Assembly: GCA_016719575.1 (NCBI GenBank)
Contig: JADJYV010000013.1
Location: 806,001-870,000 of the forward strand
Source: Pseudobdellovibrionaceae bacterium
GTDB lineage: Bacteria; Bdellovibrionota; Bdellovibrionia; Bdellovibrionales; Bdellovibrionaceae
DNA length: 64,000 bases
Reading direction: 5' to 3'
The notes beneath the pieces were generated by a model. That model was not told the DNA's origin and did no database searches. It saw nothing but the letters and a program-made list of their open reading frames with translations. Shown here one piece after another: positions 37,672 through 45,868 of the stretch (within the stretch, counting starts at the first letter, position 1; the number at the start of each line of letters is the position of its first letter). A program made the translations under genes and the position numbers.

Positions 37672-38238
37672 TTATTGAAAACCACCCTGAAAGATAAGCT
37701 TGACGTCTGTTGACCCTTTAACGAATTTTTCGTCACCAGTATTGGCGTCGGTCTGAATTCCCATCGCTGTGATAGTACCGGAGACTGTGAAGGCCTTATC
37801 TTTGTCTTCCACTTTAAAGCCGCCACAGGAAATCGGACAGGCATCATTTGCGGCTGTCGCTCCAGCAAGAATTTCCCCCGTCCAGCGAGCCCCTGAAGTA
37901 TAAAAGGCCGCAGACAATTCATCTCCGGCGATCAAGCAGCTCTCGTATTCTCCGCCCACAATATTGCTATGCTTAAACCTCAATTGCAGCGAAATGATAT
38001 TCACTTTGTCCGCGGTATTTTCCCACTTGATGGAAAGTTTTTTAAATTGAAAAGTATTCTTAGACAGGTCTCCGGTCGTTGCTCCCGTTAATTTCGCATC
38101 GCAACTTGTTAATGTTTGAGGCAATACATAAGCGGTTGCTGCCGGCGCAGTCAGTACAAGCTCACTTTTTACCTCTTTGCCGCAACTCGTGATGGAAATT
38201 ATTGCAAAAGCAAAAAGGATCCATCTACTGCAAGTCAT
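37672..38238 (-). CDS. Small lipoprotein downstream of pilQ
   Basis: A 188-residue predicted lipoprotein (signal FAFAIISITSCG, lipobox ITSC). The mature part is beta-rich with four Cys in two pairs (SCDAK/ESCLIAG and DACPISCGG) and a closing VTGTITAMGIQ-like strand series (KAFTVSGTITAMGIQ). No family recognised. Its ATG follows GGAGGGTGGAA and lies inside the 3' end of pilQ (14-base overlap), so it is coupled to the secretin. A pilotin-like or other pilus-assembly role is inferred from position only. Confidence 0.75.
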   Translation of the reverse strand: MTCSRWILFAFAIISITSCGKEVKSELVLTAPAATAYVLPQTLTSCDAKLTGATTGDLSKNTFQFKKLSIKWENTADKVNIISLQLRFKHSNIVGGEYESCLIAGDELSAAFYTSGARWTGEILAGATAANDACPISCGGFKVEDKDKAFTVSGTITAMGIQTDANTGDEKFVKGSTDVKLIFQGGFQ

Positions 38239-40462
38239 TTCCACCCTCCGTTGTATGGCTCGGCGTCGTTTCAGCTTGAGCTAAAATTCTTGGGGTCAAA
38301 AAGATTAAAAGCTCAGAGCGCTGGCGCCTCGTCGAATTTGCCTTAAATAAATACCCCAAGACAGGAATGTCTTTTAACCACGGCACACCCGTAACTCCTT
38401 CGGTTGTGTCTGCCCGATAAATCCCACCAATAACCGCCGTCTGACCGTTCTTCACAATAACCTTTGTATTTGCTTCTCTCTTATTCACAGAAAACTGCTC
38501 ATCTGTAGTGCTAACCGCCGCCCCTTGAACATCTCTAGAAACCCCCACCTTCATTATAACAGTACCTTCGCTAGTTATTTGAGGGGTTACTTCTAGTTTT
38601 AGATCTAATTTCTTAAAGGTGTACGACGTGGTCGTAGCCCCATTGGTCTGCGTTACCTGCTTGACTGGAAGCTCATTAGATTGGGTGATATTGGCTGTCT
38701 CATTTGAGAGCGTCACAATTCGAGGCGATGAAAGGACCTTCACCTTTTCTTCTTGCTCAAAAAGATTCAAACTCGCATTCAGGTCACCCAACAAATCTAA
38801 AACTCCAACCTGAACCCCAAAGTCCAATCCACCTGCCGTTCTATTGTTTCCCCCTATTGTTAAGTTGGGGGTCATATTAATAGGGCCTTGTGTTCCCCCA
38901 CCAATGACTTTGTCGGCTCCGGTAAATCCCCAGTTAACTCCGACTGAACGAGAAAATGAATCACTTGCCTCAACAATTTTTCCTTCGATAAGTACTTGCG
39001 GAGGAGCTGAGTCCAAACCTTGAATGAGTTTAGAGACTCGAGCTAAACCTTCTTCGATATCAGTAACAACGACCGTATTGGTACGAGCATCACTAATAAC
39101 CTTTCCTCGTGCACTCAAAAATTCTTTTATTTTTTTATCAAGGTCCTCAACCTTGGCATACGAAATCGCGAAAGCTCTGACCTTTAAAGGCTCAATATCT
39201 CTCTTAGCCTGTGCAAGCTTGGTTGCATCATCCTCTTCTTTCTTTAGCTCATCCAAAGGCACAATTCTTAGAATGTTTCCCTGTCGGCTGTAACCCAGCC
39301 TTCTTGCCTTCATAATCATAACTAAAGCCTGATCCCAGGGGACTTGACGGAGCTTCAGGCTGACGTTCCCTTTGACTTCATCTGTTATCACCATATTCAC
39401 ACCGCTCTCATCGGTAATAAACTTTAGAGCGTCACGAACATCAATATTGCTAGTTTCGATGGAAATTTTTCGACCATAAAACTTGGTATTTCCAGATAAG
39501 TACTCCTGAAGCGACTGGCTTGCGAGAATTTTATTGCTATTCAATTCAACGTTCATCTCAGTTTCGCCTTGTGCTAATGAACCTTCATCCCCACCCTCAG
39601 AAATTTGCGCGGGTCCGGCAGCCTCAGCAACACTGCCGTCCGGAACCCCCGCTGCGACAACTAATAGTGAGTTTCCCTCTTGTTGGACCGTTGGCTCAGC
39701 AAAACCATCCCGCATTTGAATGACAATACGGGCAACCTGTGATCCTGCGCTCTGATAGGCATCAATGGCACCAACAGCTCCCTTGATATCTCGGGTGTTT
39801 AAAGTTCTCTTCAGTTTTTTTGGCAATACGGAATTAGAAATCTCAATGACATATTGCTTTAAATCAGGATTGGAACGTGTCGTATAAGTGACCGGCGCGC
39901 TAGACTCAATCACAACGGTTCCACCCGCATCATTTGCTTTGTATTTCAAACCGGTAATCTCAACCGGTTTTTCAGTAACTTCGGGAGTCGAAGGCGCCAC
40001 TTCCACGACAGCGGGAGGCTCAGCTGCCAAAGGCTCATCAACAACAGGAGGCGGCGGTTCTTGTGCCACAGGAGATTCGACAAGCAGTTCTTCCTGCTGC
40101 TGAGGATTTTGCTCTGCAGTTTGCTCCGCTGGAGCTTGCGGCTGCATCTCTTTTTTTGCTTCCTTATCAACATCATCCTGAGCAAATTGCTGATCAGAAC
40201 CGCTTGCCTGATTGACTTCATCTTCTAGGGCTAAATCATCATCTCGCTTCGCCGGCTCAGTCGTCTCTGTGGACGAAGTTGAAGCCTCCTCTGCAGAGTT
40301 ATTCATATCAGAAAAATCGTCCTTTTCTGATGTCGTGGGCGCAGCACCCCCATCCGAGTAAGATTCGGTCGTCAACGAGTCCTCCTCTGTCTGCGATGTC
40401 GCGCATCCAGATAGAAAACCCACAATTAACCCAAGCACCATCAGTCTAATGAATCCTTTCAT
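38225..40462 (-). CDS. pilQ: Type IV pilus secretin PilQ
   Basis: A 745-residue outer-membrane secretin. Order: signal sequence; an acidic, Pro/Gln-rich low-complexity linker (about 25-165); AMIN domain (about 170-275) for peptidoglycan binding; an STN/N0 region (KISIETSNIDVRDALKFI); an N1 domain (ARGKVISDARTNTVVVTD); and the secretin domain with VLIEGKIVEASDSFSRS and the ending VPWLKDIPVLGYLF. The signal ends in FLSGC (Cys20), a lipobox, so this secretin may be lipidated, which is unusual for PilQ. The start is the ATG after CAGGAGGAACTA; a start 21 codons upstream would overlap pilP. It forms the pore for the pilus fibre. Confidence 0.95.
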   Translation of the reverse strand: MKGFIRLMVLGLIVGFLSGCATSQTEEDSLTTESYSDGGAAPTTSEKDDFSDMNNSAEEASTSSTETTEPAKRDDDLALEDEVNQASGSDQQFAQDDVDKEAKKEMQPQAPAEQTAEQNPQQQEELLVESPVAQEPPPPVVDEPLAAEPPAVVEVAPSTPEVTEKPVEITGLKYKANDAGGTVVIESSAPVTYTTRSNPDLKQYVIEISNSVLPKKLKRTLNTRDIKGAVGAIDAYQSAGSQVARIVIQMRDGFAEPTVQQEGNSLLVVAAGVPDGSVAEAAGPAQISEGGDEGSLAQGETEMNVELNSNKILASQSLQEYLSGNTKFYGRKISIETSNIDVRDALKFITDESGVNMVITDEVKGNVSLKLRQVPWDQALVMIMKARRLGYSRQGNILRIVPLDELKKEEDDATKLAQAKRDIEPLKVRAFAISYAKVEDLDKKIKEFLSARGKVISDARTNTVVVTDIEEGLARVSKLIQGLDSAPPQVLIEGKIVEASDSFSRSVGVNWGFTGADKVIGGGTQGPINMTPNLTIGGNNRTAGGLDFGVQVGVLDLLGDLNASLNLFEQEEKVKVLSSPRIVTLSNETANITQSNELPVKQVTQTNGATTTSYTFKKLDLKLEVTPQITSEGTVIMKVGVSRDVQGAAVSTTDEQFSVNKREANTKVIVKNGQTAVIGGIYRADTTEGVTGVPWLKDIPVLGYLFKANSTRRQRSELLIFLTPRILAQAETTPSHTTEGGNDLQ

Positions 40463-40487
40463 TAGTTCCTCCTGATTTAAATTGAAC

Positions 40488-41216
40488 TCACTTCTTAAGT
40501 TCAAGGACCTTAACTTCTTTAGCAACTACACCTTCATTTTCAATAGTCTCTACAACAACAACTTCTCCCTCACGAATTGTGACAACGTGACCGCCATTGC
40601 GGCCTATCTTTGTCGACTTTCCGATCATAAACAATCTACCGTCTGGATCTTTAACCATGGCCTTTGGGCTTCTGACTTCCCACATGATCGCCACAACGTT
40701 AAATCGGCCCAAATCCCACCGCTGAAGTGGATCTGATAAATCCACTGTACTTTGCTGTGTCGCACTCGGACCAGAACCTACCACAGGTGCTGGTTTAAAA
40801 ATCCGATAGGGTTTAAATGGATCCCGACGTTCCCTGGGGTCGTAAGTATACTGCTCGTCGGATGCAAACTGCGGCGCGGGAGCGGCCGGCTGCATTTCCA
40901 TGAGTGGGTCCGGGTTTGGAGGGGCCATAGCTGGAACCTGATTTGGCTGCGCCGCGGGGGGCGCCTTGCTCAAAGCCGCTTCCGCCTCCGACGAAGGAAT
41001 AGCTGGTGGTTGACTCGGTGGCGGTGGTATTGCGCCCGAAGGCAATTGCTTTTGCGATTCTCCGGAGAACTCAGGGGGCAAATCTCCAGAAGAAGGAGCT
41101 TCTGGCTTTGCTTGCGAGTGCGCGGGAACAACAAATTTTAAGCTTAGAAAAAAAGCCATCCAGAGTCCTACAGAGGCCGCAATGACGTAAGAAGTGACCC
41201 ACCTTGATGACTTCAC
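40488..41216 (-). CDS. pilP: Type IV pilus assembly protein PilP
   Basis: A 242-residue inner-membrane-anchored protein. One N-terminal segment (YVIAASVGLWMAFFLSLKFV), a Pro/Ala/Gln-rich periplasmic linker (about 35-120) and a compact C-terminal beta domain (RRDPFKPYRIF, then LQRWDLGRFNVVAIMWE and GRLFMIGKSTKIG), as in PilP. In other systems PilP links the PilMNO inner-membrane frame to PilQ. It uses a GTG that overlaps the pilO stop (GTGA). Most PilP are lipoproteins; this one has a membrane segment but no lipobox Cys. Confidence 0.9.
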   Translation of the reverse strand: MKSSRWVTSYVIAASVGLWMAFFLSLKFVVPAHSQAKPEAPSSGDLPPEFSGESQKQLPSGAIPPPPSQPPAIPSSEAEAALSKAPPAAQPNQVPAMAPPNPDPLMEMQPAAPAPQFASDEQYTYDPRERRDPFKPYRIFKPAPVVGSGPSATQQSTVDLSDPLQRWDLGRFNVVAIMWEVRSPKAMVKDPDGRLFMIGKSTKIGRNGGHVVTIREGEVVVVETIENEGVVAKEVKVLELKK

Positions 41217-41824
41217 GGAGTGGTCCCCTTATCTTTTTCATCAAGACCCTTTTCTGCCTCAGGTGCAAGTTTATAACTTACGACATGTCCATCAAAACGA
41301 AGTCCCTTTTCGATGCCACCATCGGGAGATTGACTCATAAGAGAAAAATTTATAACTCGAGTGAGTCGCTCAAGATTCGAAATATAATAAATAAACTGAG
41401 TAATCTGACCGTAGCTGCCTTCGAGGGTCACTTCAATCGGCAACTCCTCGACAACTGCCTTTTTTTCTATACTTCCTGGCTTTTTAAGCTTTACGCTCAC
41501 ACCTGATGTCTTTGCAACCACGTCAATAGACCGGATCATTTCTGAAGACTTCAGCTCTGAGGGAAGTTTTTTTGAAATAAAAGCGTATTGTTCGCTCAAT
41601 TTTACAATAGCATCTTTCATTCTCGACTCTTCTTGAAGAGTCGCCTCAGTGTCCTTTCTTTTTGTCTCGGCCTCACTTAACTGCTGATTTAATGTCTGAA
41701 TTTGAGCGAGTTGAGCAGAGCCATCATCATACAACATAAAATAATAGAGGGCCCCAAGAACCATCCCCAGAACTAAGGCTTTACTATTTGATAATCCTGA
41801 AAGCTTCTCAAACAGTTGATTCAT
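41213..41824 (-). CDS. pilO: Type IV pilus assembly protein PilO
   Basis: A 203-residue bitopic protein: a short cytosolic start, a membrane segment (ALVLGMVLGALYYFMLY), a coiled coil (about 40-75, QIQTLNQQLSEAETKRKD), and a periplasmic ferredoxin-like domain (EVTLEGSYGQITQFIYYISN, LTRVINFSLMS). It forms a frame with PilN. ATG overlaps the pilN stop (ATGA), and its own stop overlaps pilP. Confidence 0.93.
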   Translation of the reverse strand: MNQLFEKLSGLSNSKALVLGMVLGALYYFMLYDDGSAQLAQIQTLNQQLSEAETKRKDTEATLQEESRMKDAIVKLSEQYAFISKKLPSELKSSEMIRSIDVVAKTSGVSVKLKKPGSIEKKAVVEELPIEVTLEGSYGQITQFIYYISNLERLTRVINFSLMSQSPDGGIEKGLRFDGHVVSYKLAPEAEKGLDEKDKGTTP

Positions 41825-42429
41825 TGTTGATTTCCAGTCATTTCGAGGCTACATCCAATTTCAAACTTTTTCAGAGTCAATCCATCCTGAACCATCTCTG
41901 CAGAGCTAATCAAAACCACGTCTTGAAGAAAAACACTTTTAGAAAGAGAATCCATAAAAGTAGAAATGTCGATGTCACTCGTAGATTGGCCAGCTAAAAG
42001 AATTTTTCCATCCTTAATATCAATGCGTGTAAACCACATTTTTTCTGGTATGACTTGCTGGAAAAGATCTAAAACTTTCACTTCTCGAAAACGATTTTTA
42101 GCAATTTTTTCAAGCGCGGAAATTCTAGCCTGAATCTTTTTTTCATCTTCTTTGAACTTTTTTATTTCTTTGACCGCATTTTCAGCCTTTGAATTGTATT
42201 CTGCCAATTGACTAATCGCAGCTTGTTTTTGCCTCAGCTGCTGATTGATGGATGGAATGTTCTGCTGTTCATAAATGAATAGGCCCAGTGGAGCTAGCAA
42301 AATAACCAATAGCTTAACATAAGCATCTTTTCGAACCTGCTCAGAGACTACGCCTCCGCCCTCTTCGGAAGTTCCGACGGCTGTCGAGCCCATCATACCC
42401 TTTGGAGATGCAAGGTTTATACGTATCAC
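41821..42429 (-). CDS. pilN: Type IV pilus assembly protein PilN
   Basis: A 202-residue bitopic protein. It begins with MIRINLASPKG, the short cytosolic INLLP-like motif that binds PilM. A membrane segment (YVKLLVILLAPLGLFIY), a coiled coil with many Lys/Glu, and a periplasmic domain follow (IPEKMWFTRIDIKDGKILLA). The start is a GTG that overlaps the pilM TGA (GTGA). It partners PilM and PilO. Confidence 0.92.
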   Translation of the reverse strand: MIRINLASPKGMMGSTAVGTSEEGGGVVSEQVRKDAYVKLLVILLAPLGLFIYEQQNIPSINQQLRQKQAAISQLAEYNSKAENAVKEIKKFKEDEKKIQARISALEKIAKNRFREVKVLDLFQQVIPEKMWFTRIDIKDGKILLAGQSTSDIDISTFMDSLSKSVFLQDVVLISSAEMVQDGLTLKKFEIGCSLEMTGNQQ

Positions 42430-43478
42430 GAGCCATCCCCAGTTTTACGCATACCTAGGCCTGTGGCGATAGCCGCAAAATGTCCGATCTGATTAAGATA
42501 ATTCTGTGAAAACTTCCGACTCGCTTTCACTCTATGAAAGGGATTTAATTGCTCAAAGGGAATACCATTAACCCTTGAAACTGTTTCAATTAGCCCGGTC
42601 GTAACCGAGCTTCCACCTGTGAAAAAACACCGGCTCAAGGTCATTCCACTTGTAGTCGCGCTAAGGAAGTCCAAGCTGTTACGAACTTCCTCAGTTACCA
42701 GCTCATTTGTTGAGCTAATTATGCCGTGAACTTCAGTTGGAACTTCACGACGAGAAACGGCACTTAATTTTAGCGCTTCAGCCTCCTGAATTGAAATCCC
42801 TAAACCCTTATGAATTTCATTGGTGTAATTAAAACCACCAATTGGGATGTCTCTACAGAAAACGACGTCTCCATTGTGGATCACTACAAAATTTGTTATA
42901 GAGGCGCCGAAGTTCAAAATCCCAACAACATCGCGGGCAAACTTCCCATAATTTGCTTCAAAACTGTTTGCCAATGCAAATCCAGCGACGTCAAGGACAC
43001 CACATTTAAGCCCGGCAGTCTCAATGACAGACATATATTGAAAAACAAGTTCATTTTGTGCAGCAATTAACAGCAGGTCGATTGTATCATCTGTCGAACT
43101 TGAATTCAGTACGTGGTGTGCAAGACTAATGTTATTAATATCAAATGGAATGTACTGCTCAGCCTCAAAGCGGATCTGATCCTGAATCAACTTACGTTCC
43201 ATTTTTGGAATTGTGATCTTCTTTACAATAACGGCCGTTCCCCACATGCCGGTCGCGATACTTTTTCTTTTAGAGTGAATATCACTCACTAGGCCTTGGA
43301 CAGCAATGCCAACACTAGTAACATCTGAAATCTCTCCGGCGGCCACCGAATTAGGTGGCGTGGGTGTGATTGCGAACGAAAGCAGTTGCGCTCCATTTTT
43401 GGAGACATCCACCTCTGCAATTTTGATTGAACTCGTGCCAATGTCGAGTCCAAGTACTTTTTTTGATCCAAATAACAT
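42426..43478 (-). CDS. pilM: Type IV pilus assembly protein PilM
   Basis: A 350-residue cytosolic actin-like protein: phosphate 1 motif VLGLDIGTSSIKIAEV, the peripheral region KITIPKMERKLIQDQIRFEA with QYIPFD (conserved in PilM), phosphate 2 FGASITNFVVIH, and the adenosine loop CFFTGGSSVTTGLIETVS. It binds PilN's short tail and transmits motor state to the membrane frame. It is the first gene of pilMNOPQ and follows the prepilin peptidase gene by about 80 bases on the same strand. Confidence 0.94.
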   Translation of the reverse strand: MLFGSKKVLGLDIGTSSIKIAEVDVSKNGAQLLSFAITPTPPNSVAAGEISDVTSVGIAVQGLVSDIHSKRKSIATGMWGTAVIVKKITIPKMERKLIQDQIRFEAEQYIPFDINNISLAHHVLNSSSTDDTIDLLLIAAQNELVFQYMSVIETAGLKCGVLDVAGFALANSFEANYGKFARDVVGILNFGASITNFVVIHNGDVVFCRDIPIGGFNYTNEIHKGLGISIQEAEALKLSAVSRREVPTEVHGIISSTNELVTEEVRNSLDFLSATTSGMTLSRCFFTGGSSVTTGLIETVSRVNGIPFEQLNPFHRVKASRKFSQNYLNQIGHFAAIATGLGMRKTGDGS

Positions 43479-43558
43479 GTTTTCCCAGCCACCACTTAGA
43501 CGCAGGTCTAAATAATAAAATTATTTCTTCTGGATGAAAGAATGTCAAACCCAGGGGT

Positions 43559-44350
43559 CTAGCTAAATGCAGGAAGAAAGAGATTAAAATACCATAATCC
43601 GATCGTTTGACCGCCAAACAGATGTAAGCCTGCACCAAGGGCTAGGTAGGGACCAAAGGGAATCACAGTTTTTAAACCTTGATTTTGCTTTCGTGCCAAT
43701 ATTAAACCAACAACACTTCCTACAATTGCTGACGACATAATTACAAACGGAATTGCCTTCCAACCCAAGACGGCACCTATCCAAGCAAGCAGCTTGATAT
43801 CCCCACCGCCCATACCTTCTTGCTTTGTAAAAAGATAATAAAAATACGCCATGGCCCAAAGAAAACCACCACCGAGGAGCACCCCAAAAATAGCATCCAT
43901 AAAATTTCTCTCGGGATTAAGCCAAGCCCCCAAAAGACCTATAATGATCCCGGATAAGGTAAATTGATCCGGCAAAATCATGTGATCAAAATCAATAAAA
44001 GTACAACAAACCAAAGAAAAAATGAAAATCAAAGCTTCTAGCAAATTCCAATTCAGACCAATATAGAAGTAAGCCAGCACAAAAAGAATCGCGGTTAATA
44101 ATTCCACAAAGAAATATCTGACTGAAAAACGAGTCCCACAATTTCGGCATCGCCCCCGAAGCAATAACCACGAAAAGATAGGAATATTGTCATACCATGA
44201 AATGCTTTTCTTGCAACTTTGGCAATGACTACGAGGACGAACGACGCTCTCGCCAAGAGGAAGTCTATAAATGACAACATTTGCAAAGCTTCCAAGGCAG
44301 GCGCCTATATAGAAAAAAAAGAAATAAAGGGCAGCATCAACATCAGACAA
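43559..44350 (-). CDS. pilD: Prepilin peptidase/N-methyltransferase (PilD)
   Basis: A 263-residue membrane enzyme with about eight hydrophobic segments. The cytosolic loop has two Zn-type Cys pairs (HCQSCKKSI and CRNCGTRFS), characteristic of bifunctional PilD; the aspartyl-protease residues lie in FDHMILPDQ and GMGGGDIKLLAW (GxGD-type). It cleaves the short leader of prepilins and methylates the new N-terminus, likely acting on the pseudopilin at 57.7 kb. The start is a TTG 8 bases after AGGAG, overlapping the ABC permease stop by 8 bases; a frame upstream has no site. Confidence 0.93.
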   Translation of the reverse strand: MSDVDAALYFFFFYIGACLGSFANVVIYRLPLGESVVRPRSHCQSCKKSISWYDNIPIFSWLLLRGRCRNCGTRFSVRYFFVELLTAILFVLAYFYIGLNWNLLEALIFIFSLVCCTFIDFDHMILPDQFTLSGIIIGLLGAWLNPERNFMDAIFGVLLGGGFLWAMAYFYYLFTKQEGMGGGDIKLLAWIGAVLGWKAIPFVIMSSAIVGSVVGLILARKQNQGLKTVIPFGPYLALGAGLHLFGGQTIGLWYFNLFLPAFS

Positions 44351-45104
44351 TGTCTTTTCTCCTAAAAATGATACAGGAAAAAACAAATACAATAAGTATC
44401 CATCCGCAGGAATGTGCGACCATCCAAATCACATCCTGAGCGCCCACTCCCAGTTCAAGAAAGTAATAACTCTTCCAATTAAATCGATACAAATTTGGAG
44501 TCAGCCAAGAAACAACTTTCACAGAGTTTATAAAAAAAACGTCTTTGCTTTTTTCTGCAAAAAATTGCAAATCTGGAATCCAGACTCCCGCCATCAGAAT
44601 AACCAGCGACATAAGCAAAGCCAAAATTGGTCTTACGACAACACTAAAAAATATGACCAAAGACAAGACGATCATCGCCTCAAACCAGAGAGATGCCAAA
44701 ATAATCAGGTGGTTAAAAAAGCTCACTTCATGCCCAAGTAGAAAAAACAAAACCAATCCTAACGCTAACACTAGCATCGTATTTAAGATGATAATGCCGG
44801 AAACCTTTCCCATAAGAAATTGATCACGCGTGATGGGTCTGGCTAAAACTAGCAACAGAGTCTGCTTTTCAATTTCTTTAGAAAGCAAAAAAGCTCCGGA
44901 AAATAAAGAGATTCCGACCGATGCAATCTCGATCGCTGTATATCCCAGGTTTGCCAGTATTCTTTGCTGCTCACTGAAGGACAATGCTCCTAGTAAAATG
45001 CTAAGCCCCAAAAGCACAACTGCAATAAATAAAACTATTAGAAATAATTTTTCACGAAGCATTTCCTGCAAGGTGGTCGCAGCTATAACAAACACTTTTC
45101 TCAA
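44343..45104 (-). CDS. ABC transporter permease (PilI-like position)
   Basis: A 253-residue ABC-2 type permease with six hydrophobic segments (LIVLFIAVVLLGLSILLGA, LFSGAFLLSKEI, and later ones). It starts with TTG overlapping the ATPase stop (TTGA), behind CAGGGGGGAG, and overlaps prepilin peptidase downstream. An ATPase-permease pair locked to pil genes recalls PilHI in Myxococcus pil clusters, which is needed for pilus formation there; whether this is an orthologue is inference. Substrate unknown. Confidence 0.85.
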   Translation of the reverse strand: MRKVFVIAATTLQEMLREKLFLIVLFIAVVLLGLSILLGALSFSEQQRILANLGYTAIEIASVGISLFSGAFLLSKEIEKQTLLLVLARPITRDQFLMGKVSGIIILNTMLVLALGLVLFFLLGHEVSFFNHLIILASLWFEAMIVLSLVIFFSVVVRPILALLMSLVILMAGVWIPDLQFFAEKSKDVFFINSVKVVSWLTPNLYRFNWKSYYFLELGVGAQDVIWMVAHSCGWILIVFVFSCIIFRRKDIV

Positions 45105-45838
45105 AGCGCTCCCCCCTGCTCTTTCGCACTACGAAAAGCATCTTCTAGACTCTTGTATTGCTTCATAAAAAAGGTTAGACCGCCATCATAGATGATTGTG
45201 CCGTTATTGATAACTACCAAGTGAGAGCACAGCTCTTCCATATCTTGAAGCAGGTGACTGCTAAAAAATAGACTCGTCCCTCGCTTGGCCTCATCTCGTA
45301 GAATATCTTTAACCAGGCCACGGCCGTCAGGATCTAAGCCAGACATTGGCTCATCTAAAATCAAAAGATCCGGTCTATTTATAATTGCTTGAGCAATACC
45401 CACTCTCTGGAGCATACCCTTAGAATACTTGCGAAGCTTCTTGTCCCGCGCTTCAAAAAGATCCACTCGCTTTAAGGCTTCATGCGCACGAGAAACAAAT
45501 TCCACACTGGAGTCTTGAACGAGATTCCAGTGTAAACGTAAAAACTCCATACCCGTCAAAAACTCGTACAAATAAGGACGCTCTGGCAAGTAACCAATTC
45601 GTTTTTTAGCCTCAAGATTTAATGGCTTTCCAAAAAATAAAATCTCACCGCCGTCTAAGTTCATAAACTGAAGCATGCATTTTATGGATGTTGTTTTTCC
45701 AGAGCCATTACTACCAACAAAACCCGTCGTTTCACCCTCGGGCAGAGAAAAGGTGACATCTTTAAGCACATGTCGAGACACCTCGAAAAGCCCGCCAGGA
45801 AAAGTTTTATTTATTTTTTTTACTTCAAGGATAGCCAT
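45101..45838 (-). CDS. ABC transporter ATP-binding protein (PilH-like position)
   Basis: A 245-residue ABC ATPase: Walker A GFVGSNGSGKTTSIK, Q-loop around GYLPERPYLYEF, signature YSKGMLQRVGIAQAI, Walker B LLILDEPMSGLDP, and H-loop FFSSHLLQDMEELC. It belongs to the ABC-2/DrrA-like group that energises the permease encoded by the overlapping next gene. The pair precedes pilD and pilMNOPQ in one likely operon. Confidence 0.93.
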   Translation of the reverse strand: MAILEVKKINKTFPGGLFEVSRHVLKDVTFSLPEGETTGFVGSNGSGKTTSIKCMLQFMNLDGGEILFFGKPLNLEAKKRIGYLPERPYLYEFLTGMEFLRLHWNLVQDSSVEFVSRAHEALKRVDLFEARDKKLRKYSKGMLQRVGIAQAIINRPDLLILDEPMSGLDPDGRGLVKDILRDEAKRGTSLFFSSHLLQDMEELCSHLVVINNGTIIYDGGLTFFMKQYKSLEDAFRSAKEQGGAL

Positions 45839-45868
45839 GAAGATATTCTAAACAAAATATTTCTTTTT

